This document shows positions 34,649 through 43,550 of a DNA stretch of 53,113 nucleotides, piece after piece. The stretch comes from Haloferax gibbonsii ATCC 33959. Its GTDB lineage: Archaea > Halobacteriota > Halobacteria > Halobacteriales > Haloferacaceae. The translations under genes and the position numbers were made by a program. Positions within the stretch are counted from its first letter, which is position 1. Each line of letters starts with the position of its first letter. The notes beneath the pieces were generated by a model. It was not told the origin of the DNA. It searched no databases and was given only the letters and a program-made list of their open reading frames with translations. The stretch covers positions 326,046 through 379,158 of the forward strand of contig NZ_AOLJ01000011.1 of assembly GCF_000336775.1 (NCBI RefSeq). The letters are read 5' to 3'.

Positions 34649-35545
34649 TCACTCGGGCGGGCTGTCCCACTCGGAGCCGTCGTCGGCCGGTTCGTAGTCG
34701 AGGACCGCCTTCGCGTGGTCGATATCGAACCAGCGGGCCTTGTTGCCGCTCACCGCGTAGAACGTGTCGTAGGTGACCGACTCGTCTTCGAGACAGCATT
34801 CGAGCAGGTGCGCGAAGTCCCGCTGGGAGGTCCACGTCGCTTTGAGCCGCTTGACCATCTCCTCGTACTCGGGGCTGCCGCGCTCCCACGAACCGGTCTG
34901 GGACTGGTCCCACACCTCGCCCTCCTCGACTTTGTGCTCGTCGCCGCGGTCGACGCCGCGCTCCGCGTCGCCGTAGGGATGGTCGTACCGCTCGGTCCGG
35001 ACGCTCGAGATGCGAATCGAGTAGACCTGGCTCGGCGCGCCGTCGCGGCGGGCGTGCGTCCGGCAGATGTGCTCGCCGAACACTTTCGAGGCCCCGTAGT
35101 AGCCGTCCGGCTTCGGGAGCGTCTCGTGGGTGAGCCGGAAGGGGTCGTACCTGCTGGGGTAGTCTTCCTCGTAGAGGTCGGGCGCGAGGTCCTCTTCGTA
35201 CAGGCCCATCACGCGCTGGGAGGAGGCGTAGATGAGCTTCTCGACGCCGGCGTCCTCCATCGCCTTGAGGACGTTGTACGTGCCCGTGATGTTCGGCTCG
35301 ATGATGTCCTCGAAGGACGCGCCCGCGTCGGACTGCGCGGCGAGGTGGATGACGGCGTCCTGCCCGTCGAACGCCGGGCGAATCGCCTCGTAGTCCGCGA
35401 TGTCGGCGACAAACGTCTCGTACTCCGGATGTTCGGTCCGGTCGAGATACGTGAACTCGTACTCGTCTCGTTCCGCGAGGTGGTTGAGAATCGCTTCGCC
35501 CGCCTCACCGAACGGACCCGTGACTAGGACTTGCTGCGTAACCAT
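34649..35545 (-). CDS. NAD-dependent epimerase/dehydratase (extended SDR)
   Basis: 298 residues. Rossmann motif TGPFGEAGEAILNHL (GxxGxxG near residues 10-16), DAVIHLAAQSDAG, the catalytic YxxxK in GYYGASKVFGE and a C-terminal substrate domain. Size and the absence of a nucleotide-sugar context suggest uronate dehydrogenase or a related sugar dehydrogenase rather than a UDP-sugar epimerase. Divergent from the first dehydroquinate dehydratase gene with a 330-bp spacer bearing the putative IclR motifs. Confidence 0.88.
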   Translation of the reverse strand: MVTQQVLVTGPFGEAGEAILNHLAERDEYEFTYLDRTEHPEYETFVADIADYEAIRPAFDGQDAVIHLAAQSDAGASFEDIIEPNITGTYNVLKAMEDAGVEKLIYASSQRVMGLYEEDLAPDLYEEDYPSRYDPFRLTHETLPKPDGYYGASKVFGEHICRTHARRDGAPSQVYSIRISSVRTERYDHPYGDAERGVDRGDEHKVEEGEVWDQSQTGSWERGSPEYEEMVKRLKATWTSQRDFAHLLECCLEDESVTYDTFYAVSGNKARWFDIDHAKAVLDYEPADDGSEWDSPPE

Positions 35546-35642
35546 CGTTACTGAGGGATACGGAACTCCCCGATTTAAATCTTGGTGGCGTCGGTAAGTT
35601 CAGCCCGGTCGAACGAGCGACGCGCCGACCGTCCGGATTTCG

Positions 35643-35771
35643 ACATCGTTGAAACAAATTCGGTCTGTAAGACCATGATAATTACAGATTTAGGATTGTA
35701 ATCAATCGCGGGGAAACGGCGTCGTCTCCCGAGATTTCGCGGCTCTCGCGTCGTTACAACATTGTAGAAAC
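35643..35771. promoter_or_regulatory. Two putative IclR-type sites between SDR and dehydratase genes
   Basis: ACATCGTTGAAACAAATTCG (35643-35662) repeats the site before iclR; ACATTGTAGAAAC (35759-35771) sits inside the dyad TACAA-CA-TTGTA (35755-35766). Both lie in the 330-bp spacer 35546-35875. A TTTTATAC box about 30 bp before the ATG at 35876 indicates a leaderless transcript. Confidence 0.5.
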
Positions 35772-35875
35772 GACGGTGTCAGCGACTGCGACTGGAGTTT
35801 CACGGGGACGACAGGAGTCGCCGCGGAGCGCTCTCGAGGGAACTACTTTTATACGAGTGCTTGGTATCAAATCTC

Positions 35876-36544
35876 ATGGGTGCGGACGCATACGCGTTAG
35901 CCGGAGTGACCGACACGCTGACCGAAGCGACGGCCGCGGAGGGCATCGCGGACTTCGTCGAGTTCCGGATGGACGGGGCGGACCGCCCGCTCGACGCGCT
36001 CGGCGAGTACGAGGGAGCGCTCCCGCTCGTCGTCTCCAACCGGCCGGAGTGGGCCGGCGGCACCGCCGGTGAGTCCGAGCGACTGGAGACGCTCGCGGCC
36101 GCCGCCGCGTTCGACGCCGTCGAGATGGTCGACGTGGAACTGCGGACGATTCGCGAGTGCGAGTGGCTTCGGGACGAACTGCGCGGACACGACGTCGAAC
36201 TGATCGTCTCTCACTACGACCGCCGCGAGACACCTCAGAAATCAGAGCTAAATAGAATCATATCAGAGTGTAATACGTACGGGGACGTGGCGAAGCTCGT
36301 CGTGTTCGCCGAGGAGAAGACGGACTCGCTCTCGCTGTTGCAGTCGTTCAACGCCGCCTCCGAGAGGGGAGTGCGAGTCACCGGATACGCGTTGGGGGAT
36401 ATCGGCCGGCACACTCGCGTTATCGGCGTCTTTTACGGTGCGTCCATCGCCTACGCGCCCGTCGTCAGCGACGAGCGCGGCCCGAACGACATCGACCTCA
36501 GAAAACTGTCGAACCTGCTCGATTGGGTCGCTTCCGCGCGCTGA
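35876..36544 (+). CDS. Type-I 3-dehydroquinate dehydratase paralogue, altered lid loop
   Basis: 222 residues from the ATG at 35876. The (beta/alpha)8 features of AroD are kept: VEFRMDGAD, VDVELRTIRE, LIVSHYDRRETP (catalytic His), DVAKLVVFAEEK (Schiff-base Lys) and GRHTRVIG (substrate Arg). The substrate-covering loop, APGQ in the second paralogue, is GPND here, so the usual Gln is missing. An AT-rich patch lies near 36230-36275. May act on a related substrate or be the catabolic copy. Confidence 0.85.
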   Translation: MGADAYALAGVTDTLTEATAAEGIADFVEFRMDGADRPLDALGEYEGALPLVVSNRPEWAGGTAGESERLETLAAAAAFDAVEMVDVELRTIRECEWLRDELRGHDVELIVSHYDRRETPQKSELNRIISECNTYGDVAKLVVFAEEKTDSLSLLQSFNAASERGVRVTGYALGDIGRHTRVIGVFYGASIAYAPVVSDERGPNDIDLRKLSNLLDWVASAR

Positions 36545-37063
36545 GGCCGTACTGCCGGTGTCGAACACGTGGACACGGGTACCCACCGAAGCGACCGGCC
36601 TGCCCGGGAGACAGTCCGCGACATCCGGGACCGCAGGACGAGCGCTTCGAAGACGACGGGCCGGAAGAAGGAAATTTATATCAGAATCACATCATTCAAT
36701 ATTTTCCGATAGATTTGGTATAACTCGCTCTCTCGACCGCGCGTCGTCCAGCTATCGTCTGGCTCCGCGCAACTGAGCGGGCAGTCCCGAGCGCACGCAC
36801 GCTCTCGATGTACCCAGCACCGACGACCACCTCCGCCGGTCCCAACTCGGGTTAACAGCGAATGGCCGACGATGAGCGACGTACACCGACGATGTCTCGG
36901 AAGCATTCAAAACCGCGCCGACAGAGCGTCGGCTCACGCCGATTATTCTGGATGAACATTCCGGAGAATCCGCCGAAGACGGCGTCTCTCACCGCCTACG
37001 AGGAGGTGAGAACTCTTGCACCGACAGCTAACATTTATACGCAGCGGAGTGATAGGCGTTCAC
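36545..37063. other. 519-bp intergenic region between the two dehydratase genes
   Basis: Contains AAATTTATATC (36673-36683) and TTGGTATAAC (36715-36724), each possible promoter boxes, and a TTTATAC box (37034-37040) about 25-30 bp before the ATG at 37064. No open frame here looks real; no RNA recognised. Confidence 0.4.
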
Positions 37064-37807
37064 ATGAAACTCGACGAGTCTGCGCTGGCGGCAACAACAA
37101 ACGACCTCACACGAGAGGTCGACGCACGAGGGGTGGCAGACCTCATCGAATTCCGAATGGACAAGGCGGACGACCCGCTCGAACAACTCGCCGCGTACGA
37201 CGGCGAACTCCCGATAATCGCGACCAACCGCGCTCGCTGGTTCGGAGGAAAGGCCAGCGACGCCGGCCGGCTGGACGACCTCTTTTCCGCATCTCGATTC
37301 GACGCCGTGGAGTTCGTCGACATCGAACTCGAGACCGTTCGCGCCAAGGAGTGGTTGGCCCACGAGTTCCGCGAGAACGACGTCCAGCTCATCATCTCGC
37401 ACCACGACTTCGACGAGACGCCCGACCGCGAGGTCCTCGACGCCATCATCGAACAGTGCGCGGAGTTCGGCGACATCGCGAAGGTGGCGGTCTTCCCGCG
37501 GAACCAAGGTGACACGCTCACCCTCCTCGAGGCCGTCAACGACGCGACCAACCGCGGCATCGACGTGGCCGGCATCTCCATGGGCGAAATCGGGAGCCAC
37601 ACGCGGGTCATCGGCCACCTCTACGGGTCGAAGCTCGGATACGCGCCCCTGCTCGCGGACGACAACGACTACGCGCCGGGGCAGATTCCGCTCGAAAAGC
37701 TCGCTTCGCTCATCGAACTCACGAAAAACGAGCGCGTCGACGGACAGGTCATCGACACGCTCCGGAGCGAAGTGTCGGTGCCGAAGGAACTGACGCTCTC
37801 GGACTGA
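37064..37807 (+). CDS. aroD: Type-I 3-dehydroquinate dehydratase
   Basis: 247 residues from the ATG at 37064. All AroD signature elements are present: LIEFRMDKAD, VDIELETVRA, LIISHHDFDETP (His), DIAKVAVFPRN (Schiff-base Lys), GSHTRVIGHLYG (Arg) and YAPGQIPLEKL (lid Gln). Converts 3-dehydroquinate to 3-dehydroshikimate. This is the better candidate for the shikimate-pathway enzyme; archaea make dehydroquinate by the aspartate-semialdehyde route, in keeping with homoserine dehydrogenase just downstream on the other strand. Confidence 0.9.
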   Translation: MKLDESALAATTNDLTREVDARGVADLIEFRMDKADDPLEQLAAYDGELPIIATNRARWFGGKASDAGRLDDLFSASRFDAVEFVDIELETVRAKEWLAHEFRENDVQLIISHHDFDETPDREVLDAIIEQCAEFGDIAKVAVFPRNQGDTLTLLEAVNDATNRGIDVAGISMGEIGSHTRVIGHLYGSKLGYAPLLADDNDYAPGQIPLEKLASLIELTKNERVDGQVIDTLRSEVSVPKELTLSD

Positions 37808-37883
37808 CGCCGGAAAACCCGACGGCCGTCCGCCGTCAACAGACTCGTTTCATCTCTTTTCGCCGCGAACTCGTCGCTCGACG

Positions 37884-38834
37884 TCAGTCGGTGAGTCGCT
37901 CGACGTCCGTCAGCACCGCGCTCGCCGTCTCGGGACCGCCGGCCCCTCGGCCGGTGATACCCAGTCGACCGCAGTAGTCGGCTTCGATTTGAACGGCGTT
38001 TTCGGTCCCTGACGGGGCGACAGCCCCGTTTTCAGGTACCAGTCGCGGGCCGACGCGGACCCCGCCGTCCGCGACCTCGACGATGAGTCGAATCGTCTGG
38101 CCGTCTTCCTGTGCCAGGTCGAGCATGCTCCCCGAGAGCTCCTGAATCCCCTCGACGTCGGCGTCGTCGAGCGTGAACTCCGTCTCGCCGTCGGAGAGGA
38201 CGTTGGCGACGATGACACCCTTGAGGGCCGTGTCCGTGCCGTCGACGTCGAACGTCGGGTCCGCCTCGGCGACGCCGAGGTCCTGGGCCTCCGCGAGCAC
38301 GTGCTCGTAGTCGAGGCCCTCGGCGGCCATCCGCGAGAGGACGAAGTTCGCCGTCCCGTTCAGGACGCCGTAAACCGCCGACACCCGCGACGGACCCACG
38401 TCCTCGATAGTCGAGAGGATGGGAAGCGCGCCGCCGACGGTCGCGCCGAATCGGACGGTCCCCTCGCTTTCGGCTTCGAGCGCGCGCAGGTCGGCGTAGC
38501 GTTCCGCGACCGGACCCTTGTTCGCCAAGACGACATCGCGGTCGTCGGCCAGCGCGCGCTCGACGTGCGAAAAGCCGGGCTCGGCGTCGCCGAGCGTCGT
38601 CGGCGTCGCCTCCACCAACACGTCGTAGGCGGCGTCGAACACCGCCTCGGGGGGCGCCTCGCCGACCACGCCGTCGTCTCGTTTCTTCGAGAGCACCGCG
38701 TCGGCGTCGAGGCCGTCGGCGTCGACGGCGGCGCTCTCGGAGTCCGCGAACGCGGTCACGGCGTGGCCGTGCTCCGCGGCCAGTTCGACGACGGCACTCC
38801 CGACCGCACCGGCGCCGAGGACACAGAGCCTCAC
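37884..38834 (-). CDS. hom: Homoserine dehydrogenase
   Basis: 316 residues, GTG start overlapping the ACT gene stop by four bases (GTGA). Rossmann motif GAGAVGSAVVELAAEHG at the N-terminus, VLANKGPVAERYADL (the NK pair), GATVGGALPILSTI and VLNGTANFVLSRMAAEGLDY, with DPTFDVDGTDTALKGVIVAN for the catalytic region. Makes homoserine for threonine and methionine. It lacks a C-terminal ACT domain; the separate ACT protein upstream probably supplies allosteric control. Confidence 0.95.
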   Translation of the reverse strand: MRLCVLGAGAVGSAVVELAAEHGHAVTAFADSESAAVDADGLDADAVLSKKRDDGVVGEAPPEAVFDAAYDVLVEATPTTLGDAEPGFSHVERALADDRDVVLANKGPVAERYADLRALEAESEGTVRFGATVGGALPILSTIEDVGPSRVSAVYGVLNGTANFVLSRMAAEGLDYEHVLAEAQDLGVAEADPTFDVDGTDTALKGVIVANVLSDGETEFTLDDADVEGIQELSGSMLDLAQEDGQTIRLIVEVADGGVRVGPRLVPENGAVAPSGTENAVQIEADYCGRLGITGRGAGGPETASAVLTDVERLTD

Positions 38835-39364
38835 GCGCGACCTCCCACGGTCAGCGGCTCGACGAGTTGCAGGTCCTTCTCGTCGGCGATTTCTCGCATC
38901 GCGGCGAGGACTTCTTCAGTCGCCCCCGACGCCGCGGCCAACTGGAAGCGGGCGCTGGAGACGTCGATGGAGCCGGCGGGCGCGGACAGCGAGATGTCGG
39001 TGACCGTCGCGTTCCGCGTCGCCTCGATCTGCGTCAGCGTGTCGGAGAGGTCCGTCTCGATGAGGTGTCCCGAGAGGATGATGGTCAGGCGCTCGCTGTA
39101 GCGCTCGGTTCCGGCCTGAATGACGTTGATGCCGGCGTCGCTCAGGCCCTCGACGATGTTGTCGAAGCGGTCGGGAGTCGCCTCAATATCGACTTCCACC
39201 GGGATGTAGCCGCGCGGGGTGACGTTGCCGCGCTCGTGGAAAATCGAGAGGAGGTTCCCCCCGTGCTCGGCGATGGGCTGCAGCGAGCGCAGGAGTTCAC
39301 CGGGTTCGTCGACGAGTTCGAGCCGGAGCGTGTACGCTTGGACGTCGTTGTGCACCTCACTCAT
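38831..39364 (-). CDS. ACT-domain regulatory protein coupled to hom
   Basis: 177 residues. The N-terminal ACT domain reads YTLRLELVDEPGELLRSLQP...GGNLLSIFHERG; a second, more divergent ACT-like part follows (ERLTIILSGHLIETDLSDTL). Overlap with hom indicates joint translation. Known arrangement in haloarchaea and methanogens; it likely binds threonine or another amino acid and controls homoserine dehydrogenase. Confidence 0.88.
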   Translation of the reverse strand: MSEVHNDVQAYTLRLELVDEPGELLRSLQPIAEHGGNLLSIFHERGNVTPRGYIPVEVDIEATPDRFDNIVEGLSDAGINVIQAGTERYSERLTIILSGHLIETDLSDTLTQIEATRNATVTDISLSAPAGSIDVSSARFQLAAASGATEEVLAAMREIADEKDLQLVEPLTVGGRA

Positions 39365-39933
39365 CCATACAACACCGTACCAACGTGTCGTTCATTGTCG
39401 GGAGTCGAGCGAGCACACCCATATACGTATTGCGTTCGAACGGCTCGGACGCCGACCGCGGACGCGGCCGTCGTCCCGCCTGCTGTGAGAGAGTCATCAC
39501 TGAGGGTTCGCCGTACGCGCGTCGGCCCGAAATGTACTCAGGTTCGCTACAAAGATTACCGCGCCGAGGCGGCGATTTGGAGCGAGGAGAAAAACCAATT
39601 TTGCACAATACTCTTTGACGAGATATCACTGGCTACGAGCGACTTCTGAATCGATATTTGTCAAACAACATATAGTAGCATATATTTATTGAATTACCAA
39701 TGTCTTCCGGAAAATTTCAGAATATAGTTTCTGAGTATATTCGTTTGGGTTAGTTCTCAGATTCGCCACGCCATCTTTCGTGCATGAAATTTACATAACT
39801 ATCCACCCGAACTACACGATTCTAAACAAACAATTGTTAACATCCCACACAGCGTAGAGACAACTGTATCCACCGCGGCGGCGAGCGAGAACGCGGCCGC
39901 TCGCGGACGGGTACGAGAGAGGGGAAACTCAGA
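39365..39933. other. 569-bp AT-rich intergenic region
   Basis: The first half is ordinary; 39640-39840 is strongly AT-rich (for example ATATAGTAGCATATATTTATT near 39671) with a dyad AACAATTGTT (39829-39838). Likely holds promoters for the flanking divergent genes. No gene or RNA recognised. Confidence 0.4.
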
Positions 39934-40380
39934 ATGGCATCAGCAAGCACACCGACACCGACGCCGACGGGGAACGAGCGAATCGCCCGACGCTTCCCGG
40001 AGGAAGTCGCGAGCGAGGGGAACATCGGCCTCATCGACGAGATTTGCGCCGAGGACATCCTCGACCACAGCCCGCTCGGGGAGGTTCACGGGCGCGACGA
40101 ACTCAAAGCGCAGATTTCGGGACTCCGAGAGTCCTTTTCGGATTTCTCGGCCACGGTCGAAGACGCGATTACGGAGGGCGACATGGTCGCCATGCGCGTC
40201 ACGCTCCGCGGGACGCACGACGGCGCGTTCATGGGCATCGAACCCACCGGGAAGACGGTCGAGGTCGGCAACATGGTGTTCAGCCGTATCGAAGACGACA
40301 TGATAGTCGAGCGGTGGGTCCAACCGGACATGCTCGGCATGCTCACGCAACTCGGCGCTGTCGAACTACCTGAGGCGTGA
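39934..40380 (+). CDS. SnoaL-like ester-cyclase family protein
   Basis: 148 residues. NTF2-like cone: FPEEVASEGNIGLIDEICAE, HGRDELKAQISGLRESFSDF, GDMVAMRVTLRGTHDGAFMG, VEVGNMVFSRIEDDMIVERW. This is the SnoaL/ester-cyclase pattern; substrate unknown. Stands alone. Confidence 0.85.
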   Translation: MASASTPTPTPTGNERIARRFPEEVASEGNIGLIDEICAEDILDHSPLGEVHGRDELKAQISGLRESFSDFSATVEDAITEGDMVAMRVTLRGTHDGAFMGIEPTGKTVEVGNMVFSRIEDDMIVERWVQPDMLGMLTQLGAVELPEA

Positions 40381-40512
40381 CCTGAACAGAGACCGATACT
40401 TTTTGTGCGACGGACGCGCCGCTCGGCAACTGAGAAGGAAGCACGGGCGACCGGGCACCCGCCCGCACTCCACGGACACTGGGGAAAAACTCCCCTGTAT
40501 ACGCAACCCAAG

Positions 40513-40530
40513 TGCAGGTATGTACCTGCA
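40513..40530. repeat. 18-bp perfect dyad in convergent spacer
   Basis: TGCAGGTA-TG-TACCTGCA lies between the convergent ends at 40380 and 40619. It could be a bidirectional terminator stem or a binding site; a 2-nt loop argues for a protein site. Confidence 0.4.
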
Positions 40531-40618
40531 GTAGACGCCTACAACGTCCTCGGTTAAAACATTTTTCAAGTGTCATATGCGACGTGTGGACAGCAATCAC
40601 CCCTCGGCGACCGGCGAG

Positions 40619-41350
40619 TCAGCCGTCGAACGCCGAGAGCCGGCGGCGTTCCTGTGCGAGGATTCGCTCCCAGTAGTCGAACAGGACGCTGTCGAGGTCG
40701 TACACGTCGGCGATGCGACGGACCCACTCGTCGTCCGAAAACAGCAGTCGCTGGAAGGTCCGCACGTCGGGGTCGAGTTCGGTCCGGCGGCCGGCGTAGT
40801 AGGCGACGGTCTGCTCGCGGGTCCGCTCGACCAACAGCGGCGGGACGAAGATGCCCGACTCGCGGGCGACGTAGGTGAACCACTCCAGATGGAGAACCGC
40901 GTCGGCGAGGACGAACCGCTCGGCGAAGCCGTCGACGTACGCCGTCGCGGGGCGACCGTCGACGTACACGTCGTCCGGGCGGGAAAACCGCGGCACCGAC
41001 AGGTGCGGGAGGTCGTCGGCGTAGCGCTCGGCGACCCGCCGAAGCCGGAAGTCGGCGTAGGCACAGGGGGCCGCGAGGCCGAGTTCGTACCACAGCGGCA
41101 TCCACTGACAGAACGGGTCGCAGAACACCGCGTCGGCCAGCAGGTCGGCGGCGACGGAGCGGGCGAGGTCCGGTGGGAGGTCGGTCCGCCCCGCCCGCAT
41201 GGCGTCCGTCGCGCGGACCACCCGCGACTCGAAATCGCCGACTCGGAGTCCCATGCCCGCGGCCACGTCGTGGACGTACTCGGCACCGATTCGGTACCAG
41301 TCCGCGAAGTCGGCGGGCCGGCGGAGTCGAAGGAGGCGCAGAACGGTCAC
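40619..41350 (-). CDS. Haloarchaeal protein of unknown function
   Basis: 243 residues, GTG start (41350). Rich in Trp, Tyr and Asp: FADWYRIGAEYVHDVAAGMG, FCQWMPLWYELGLAAPCAYA, DSVLFDYWERILAQERRRL. Mostly helical with no TM segments. No family recognised. Codon bias and composition are those of a real haloarchaeal gene. Confidence 0.75.
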   Translation of the reverse strand: MTVLRLLRLRRPADFADWYRIGAEYVHDVAAGMGLRVGDFESRVVRATDAMRAGRTDLPPDLARSVAADLLADAVFCDPFCQWMPLWYELGLAAPCAYADFRLRRVAERYADDLPHLSVPRFSRPDDVYVDGRPATAYVDGFAERFVLADAVLHLEWFTYVARESGIFVPPLLVERTREQTVAYYAGRRTELDPDVRTFQRLLFSDDEWVRRIADVYDLDSVLFDYWERILAQERRRLSAFDG

Positions 41351-41412
41351 AGGAGAACTACGGACGACGGCGGTTTGGCTCTATCCCCGCGTGGGCGAGG
41401 CGAGGACGACAC

Positions 41413-41868
41413 CTACCGTCGGTCGAACGAGAGCGCGAGCGGCGTCGCGTTGGTCAGGTTGTCGCTGACCGGGCAGCGCGATTCCACGGCGGCGAGCCAC
41501 GCGTCGATGGTCGCCTCGTCGGCGTCCACGTCGGCGGTGACCGCGACGCGAATCTCCTCGTAGCCGGCGCGGCCGTCGTCGCGCTTGCCCATGAACTTCG
41601 CGGGGTTCAGGTCGCCCTCGATGGAGATTTCGAGGTCTCGTACGTCGAGGTCCATCTCGCGGGCGACCACGTGCCCCGTGACGTTCAGACAGCCGGCGAG
41701 CGCCCCGAGGACGTACTCGACGGGGTTCGGCCCGGCGTTCGCTCCACCGAGCGATTCGGGCTCGTCGACGACGAACTCGAAGCCGCGGGTGGAGACGCGG
41801 GTCTCGGTCGGGGATTCCGCGCGGGCGCTGACGTCGAAGGTGAGTTGTTGGGGTTTCTCTGCGGACAT
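41413..41868 (-). CDS. OsmC family peroxiredoxin-like protein
   Basis: 151 residues from the ATG at 41868. Motifs GGANAGPNPVEYVLGALAGC (first catalytic Cys) and ESRCPVSDNLTNATP (second Cys) define OsmC/Ohr. Probably reduces organic hydroperoxides with a thiol partner. Confidence 0.9.
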   Translation of the reverse strand: MSAEKPQQLTFDVSARAESPTETRVSTRGFEFVVDEPESLGGANAGPNPVEYVLGALAGCLNVTGHVVAREMDLDVRDLEISIEGDLNPAKFMGKRDDGRAGYEEIRVAVTADVDADEATIDAWLAAVESRCPVSDNLTNATPLALSFDRR

Positions 41869-41932
41869 AGCCGTACAGACGCGCACGCGGCCGATAACAC
41901 CAGTCGGCGGTTCTCAGCCCTCGGGAAGCGTG

Positions 41933-42517
41933 TTAGCGGCTGTCTGTCCCGGGTTCTATCGCGGCCGAGTCGCGCGCGTCGTCCGCCAGCACGTCGTCGA
42001 GTCCCCACTCCGACGCCCTCGCGCGAGCCTCCTCGCGGGCCTCGGATCGGATCTCCTCGATCGCGTCGGCGTCGGCGAGGAACGCCTCGACCGCGCTCTG
42101 GTCGCGGCCCTCTTCGCGGCGGGCGGCGGGGGCGGCGTCGACGGTCCGTTCGGCCAACCGCTCGTCGCCGGCGAGGACGCGGGCCGGCTCGCCCGGCGGG
42201 ATGCGGAACGCCTCGACCTCGTGGGCGTCCGCGAGGGCCGCGGCGTCGACGGCGTGGACCGCGGCGCGGGTCGGGCCGGTGACGGCGAACCCCTCCAGGC
42301 CGTCGCGGCCGCCGACCTCGCGCTCCGTGTCGTAGGCGAGGACGGGAATCCCGTCTTCGAACGTGACGACGCCGCTGGTGGTCTCGCCGAGGAGGAGCGC
42401 GTCCTGCGGCTCGAAGACGACGTAGCCGGTCAGTTCCTCGTCGAGCACCGCCCGCAGGACCGCCGCGGCGTCGTCGACGACGCGCGACCGGCGGAGTTCG
42501 CCCCGCGGGATTCTCAT
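41933..42517 (-). CDS. MinD-coupled small protein of unknown fold
   Basis: 194 residues. ATG at 42517 overlaps the minD stop by four bases. N-terminal beta-rich part (LTGYVVFEPQDALLLGETTS, GVVTFEDGIPVLAYDTEREV), then an acidic helical tail. In Haloferax volcanii the minD2 gene is followed by such an overlapping small gene (HVO_0596) linked to cell shape and motility; the layout here agrees. Identification by context and memory, not by search. Confidence 0.75.
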   Translation of the reverse strand: MRIPRGELRRSRVVDDAAAVLRAVLDEELTGYVVFEPQDALLLGETTSGVVTFEDGIPVLAYDTEREVGGRDGLEGFAVTGPTRAAVHAVDAAALADAHEVEAFRIPPGEPARVLAGDERLAERTVDAAPAARREEGRDQSAVEAFLADADAIEEIRSEAREEARARASEWGLDDVLADDARDSAAIEPGTDSR

Positions 42518-43287
42518 ATCCGCTCGGGGACGACGGCGCTCTTGAACCGCTCTGCCACGTCGCGGCCGTCGCCGTCGCGCACGTCGAGTCGAGCGGCCGC
42601 CTCGCGGAAGGCGTCCGCGGCCGGGTCCTCGGGAGCGTGCGCGAGGAGGGGCTTCCCCTCGCGGCGGGCCGCCCGGACCGCGTCGCTCTCGGGAACCGAG
42701 GCGAGCGTCTGCCCTCCGAAGTAGCGGCCGGCCTGCTCGGCGATTTTGTCGACGTTCTCGTCGGGTCGCACGCGGTTGAACACCACGCCCGCCGTGTCGG
42801 TGCCGTAGGAGTGAGCGTACTCCTGGACTTTCAGCCCGTCGGACAACGACGGCACGGTGGGCTGGAGGACGACGACGATGCGGTCCGCGAGGACGACCGG
42901 AAGCACCGCGCTCTTCGAGCCGAGCGCGGCGGGCGAATCGAGAAGCAGCACGTCCGTGTCGGCGGCGAGTTCGGCGACCACGTCCCGGAGGCGACCGGGG
43001 TCCGCGGCCTCGAACGCCGCGAGACTCGTCCCGCAGGGGACGACCGACATGCCGAACCGCTCGTAGACCGCGTCGGACACCGCGGCGTCGCGCTCGTCGA
43101 CGAGTAAGTCGTGGAGCGTCACGTCGGCGTCGTCCAACCCGGCGTGGAACAGCAGGTTCGCCATGCCCGTGTCCGCGTCGATGACGGTCACGTCGTAGTC
43201 CTCGGCGAGCGCCATCCCCAGCGCGAGCGTACTCGTCGTCTTCCCCGTGCCGCCCTTCCCGCTGGCGACGGCGAACGCCTCGACCAT
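42514..43287 (-). CDS. minD: MinD/ParA family ATPase (MinD2-like)
   Basis: 257 residues from the ATG at 43287. Deviant Walker A SGKGGTGKTTS at residues 9-19, VTVIDADTGMANLLFHAG (switch I), DVLLLDSPAALG (Walker B/switch II). The C-terminus has no obvious amphipathic membrane-targeting helix of bacterial MinD; it ends VAERFKSAVVPERI. Family is certain, the equivalence to Haloferax MinD2 is an inference from the partner gene. Confidence 0.92.
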   Translation of the reverse strand: MVEAFAVASGKGGTGKTTSTLALGMALAEDYDVTVIDADTGMANLLFHAGLDDADVTLHDLLVDERDAAVSDAVYERFGMSVVPCGTSLAAFEAADPGRLRDVVAELAADTDVLLLDSPAALGSKSAVLPVVLADRIVVVLQPTVPSLSDGLKVQEYAHSYGTDTAGVVFNRVRPDENVDKIAEQAGRYFGGQTLASVPESDAVRAARREGKPLLAHAPEDPAADAFREAAARLDVRDGDGRDVAERFKSAVVPERI

Positions 43288-43411
43288 GCCCCCACGTGTC
43301 CGGTGATTTCGCATAAGTGTTCGGAACGGCTGTGGACGCGCGCCGACGAATACCGTGTCAAACGGTAACAATCATTAATAGTGAGCACGTCATGGTGCGA
43401 AACGACCACTG

Positions 43412-43519
43412 ATGTTCCGAATTGTAATCCAATCGTTCGCTTTCGTCGTCGACGACTCGACGTTCGCGGTGTACGCGACCCTCCTCACCATCGCGTTCAT
43501 CGTCTATCTGAATCGGTGA
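43412..43519 (+). CDS. 35-residue single-TM small protein
   Basis: ATG at 43412, TGA at 43517-43519. The peptide begins MFRIVIQSFAFVVDD and ends in a hydrophobic helix AVYATLLTIAFIVYLNR. An AATCATTAATAG box about 35 bp upstream could be its promoter. Divergent from minD and convergent with the cobD-like gene. Too short for homology; composition differs from chance frames, which in this DNA are Arg/Pro-rich. Confidence 0.5.
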   Translation: MFRIVIQSFAFVVDDSTFAVYATLLTIAFIVYLNR

Positions 43520-43550
43520 CTCGGCGTCAGCGAGACGCGACCGCGGCGAC

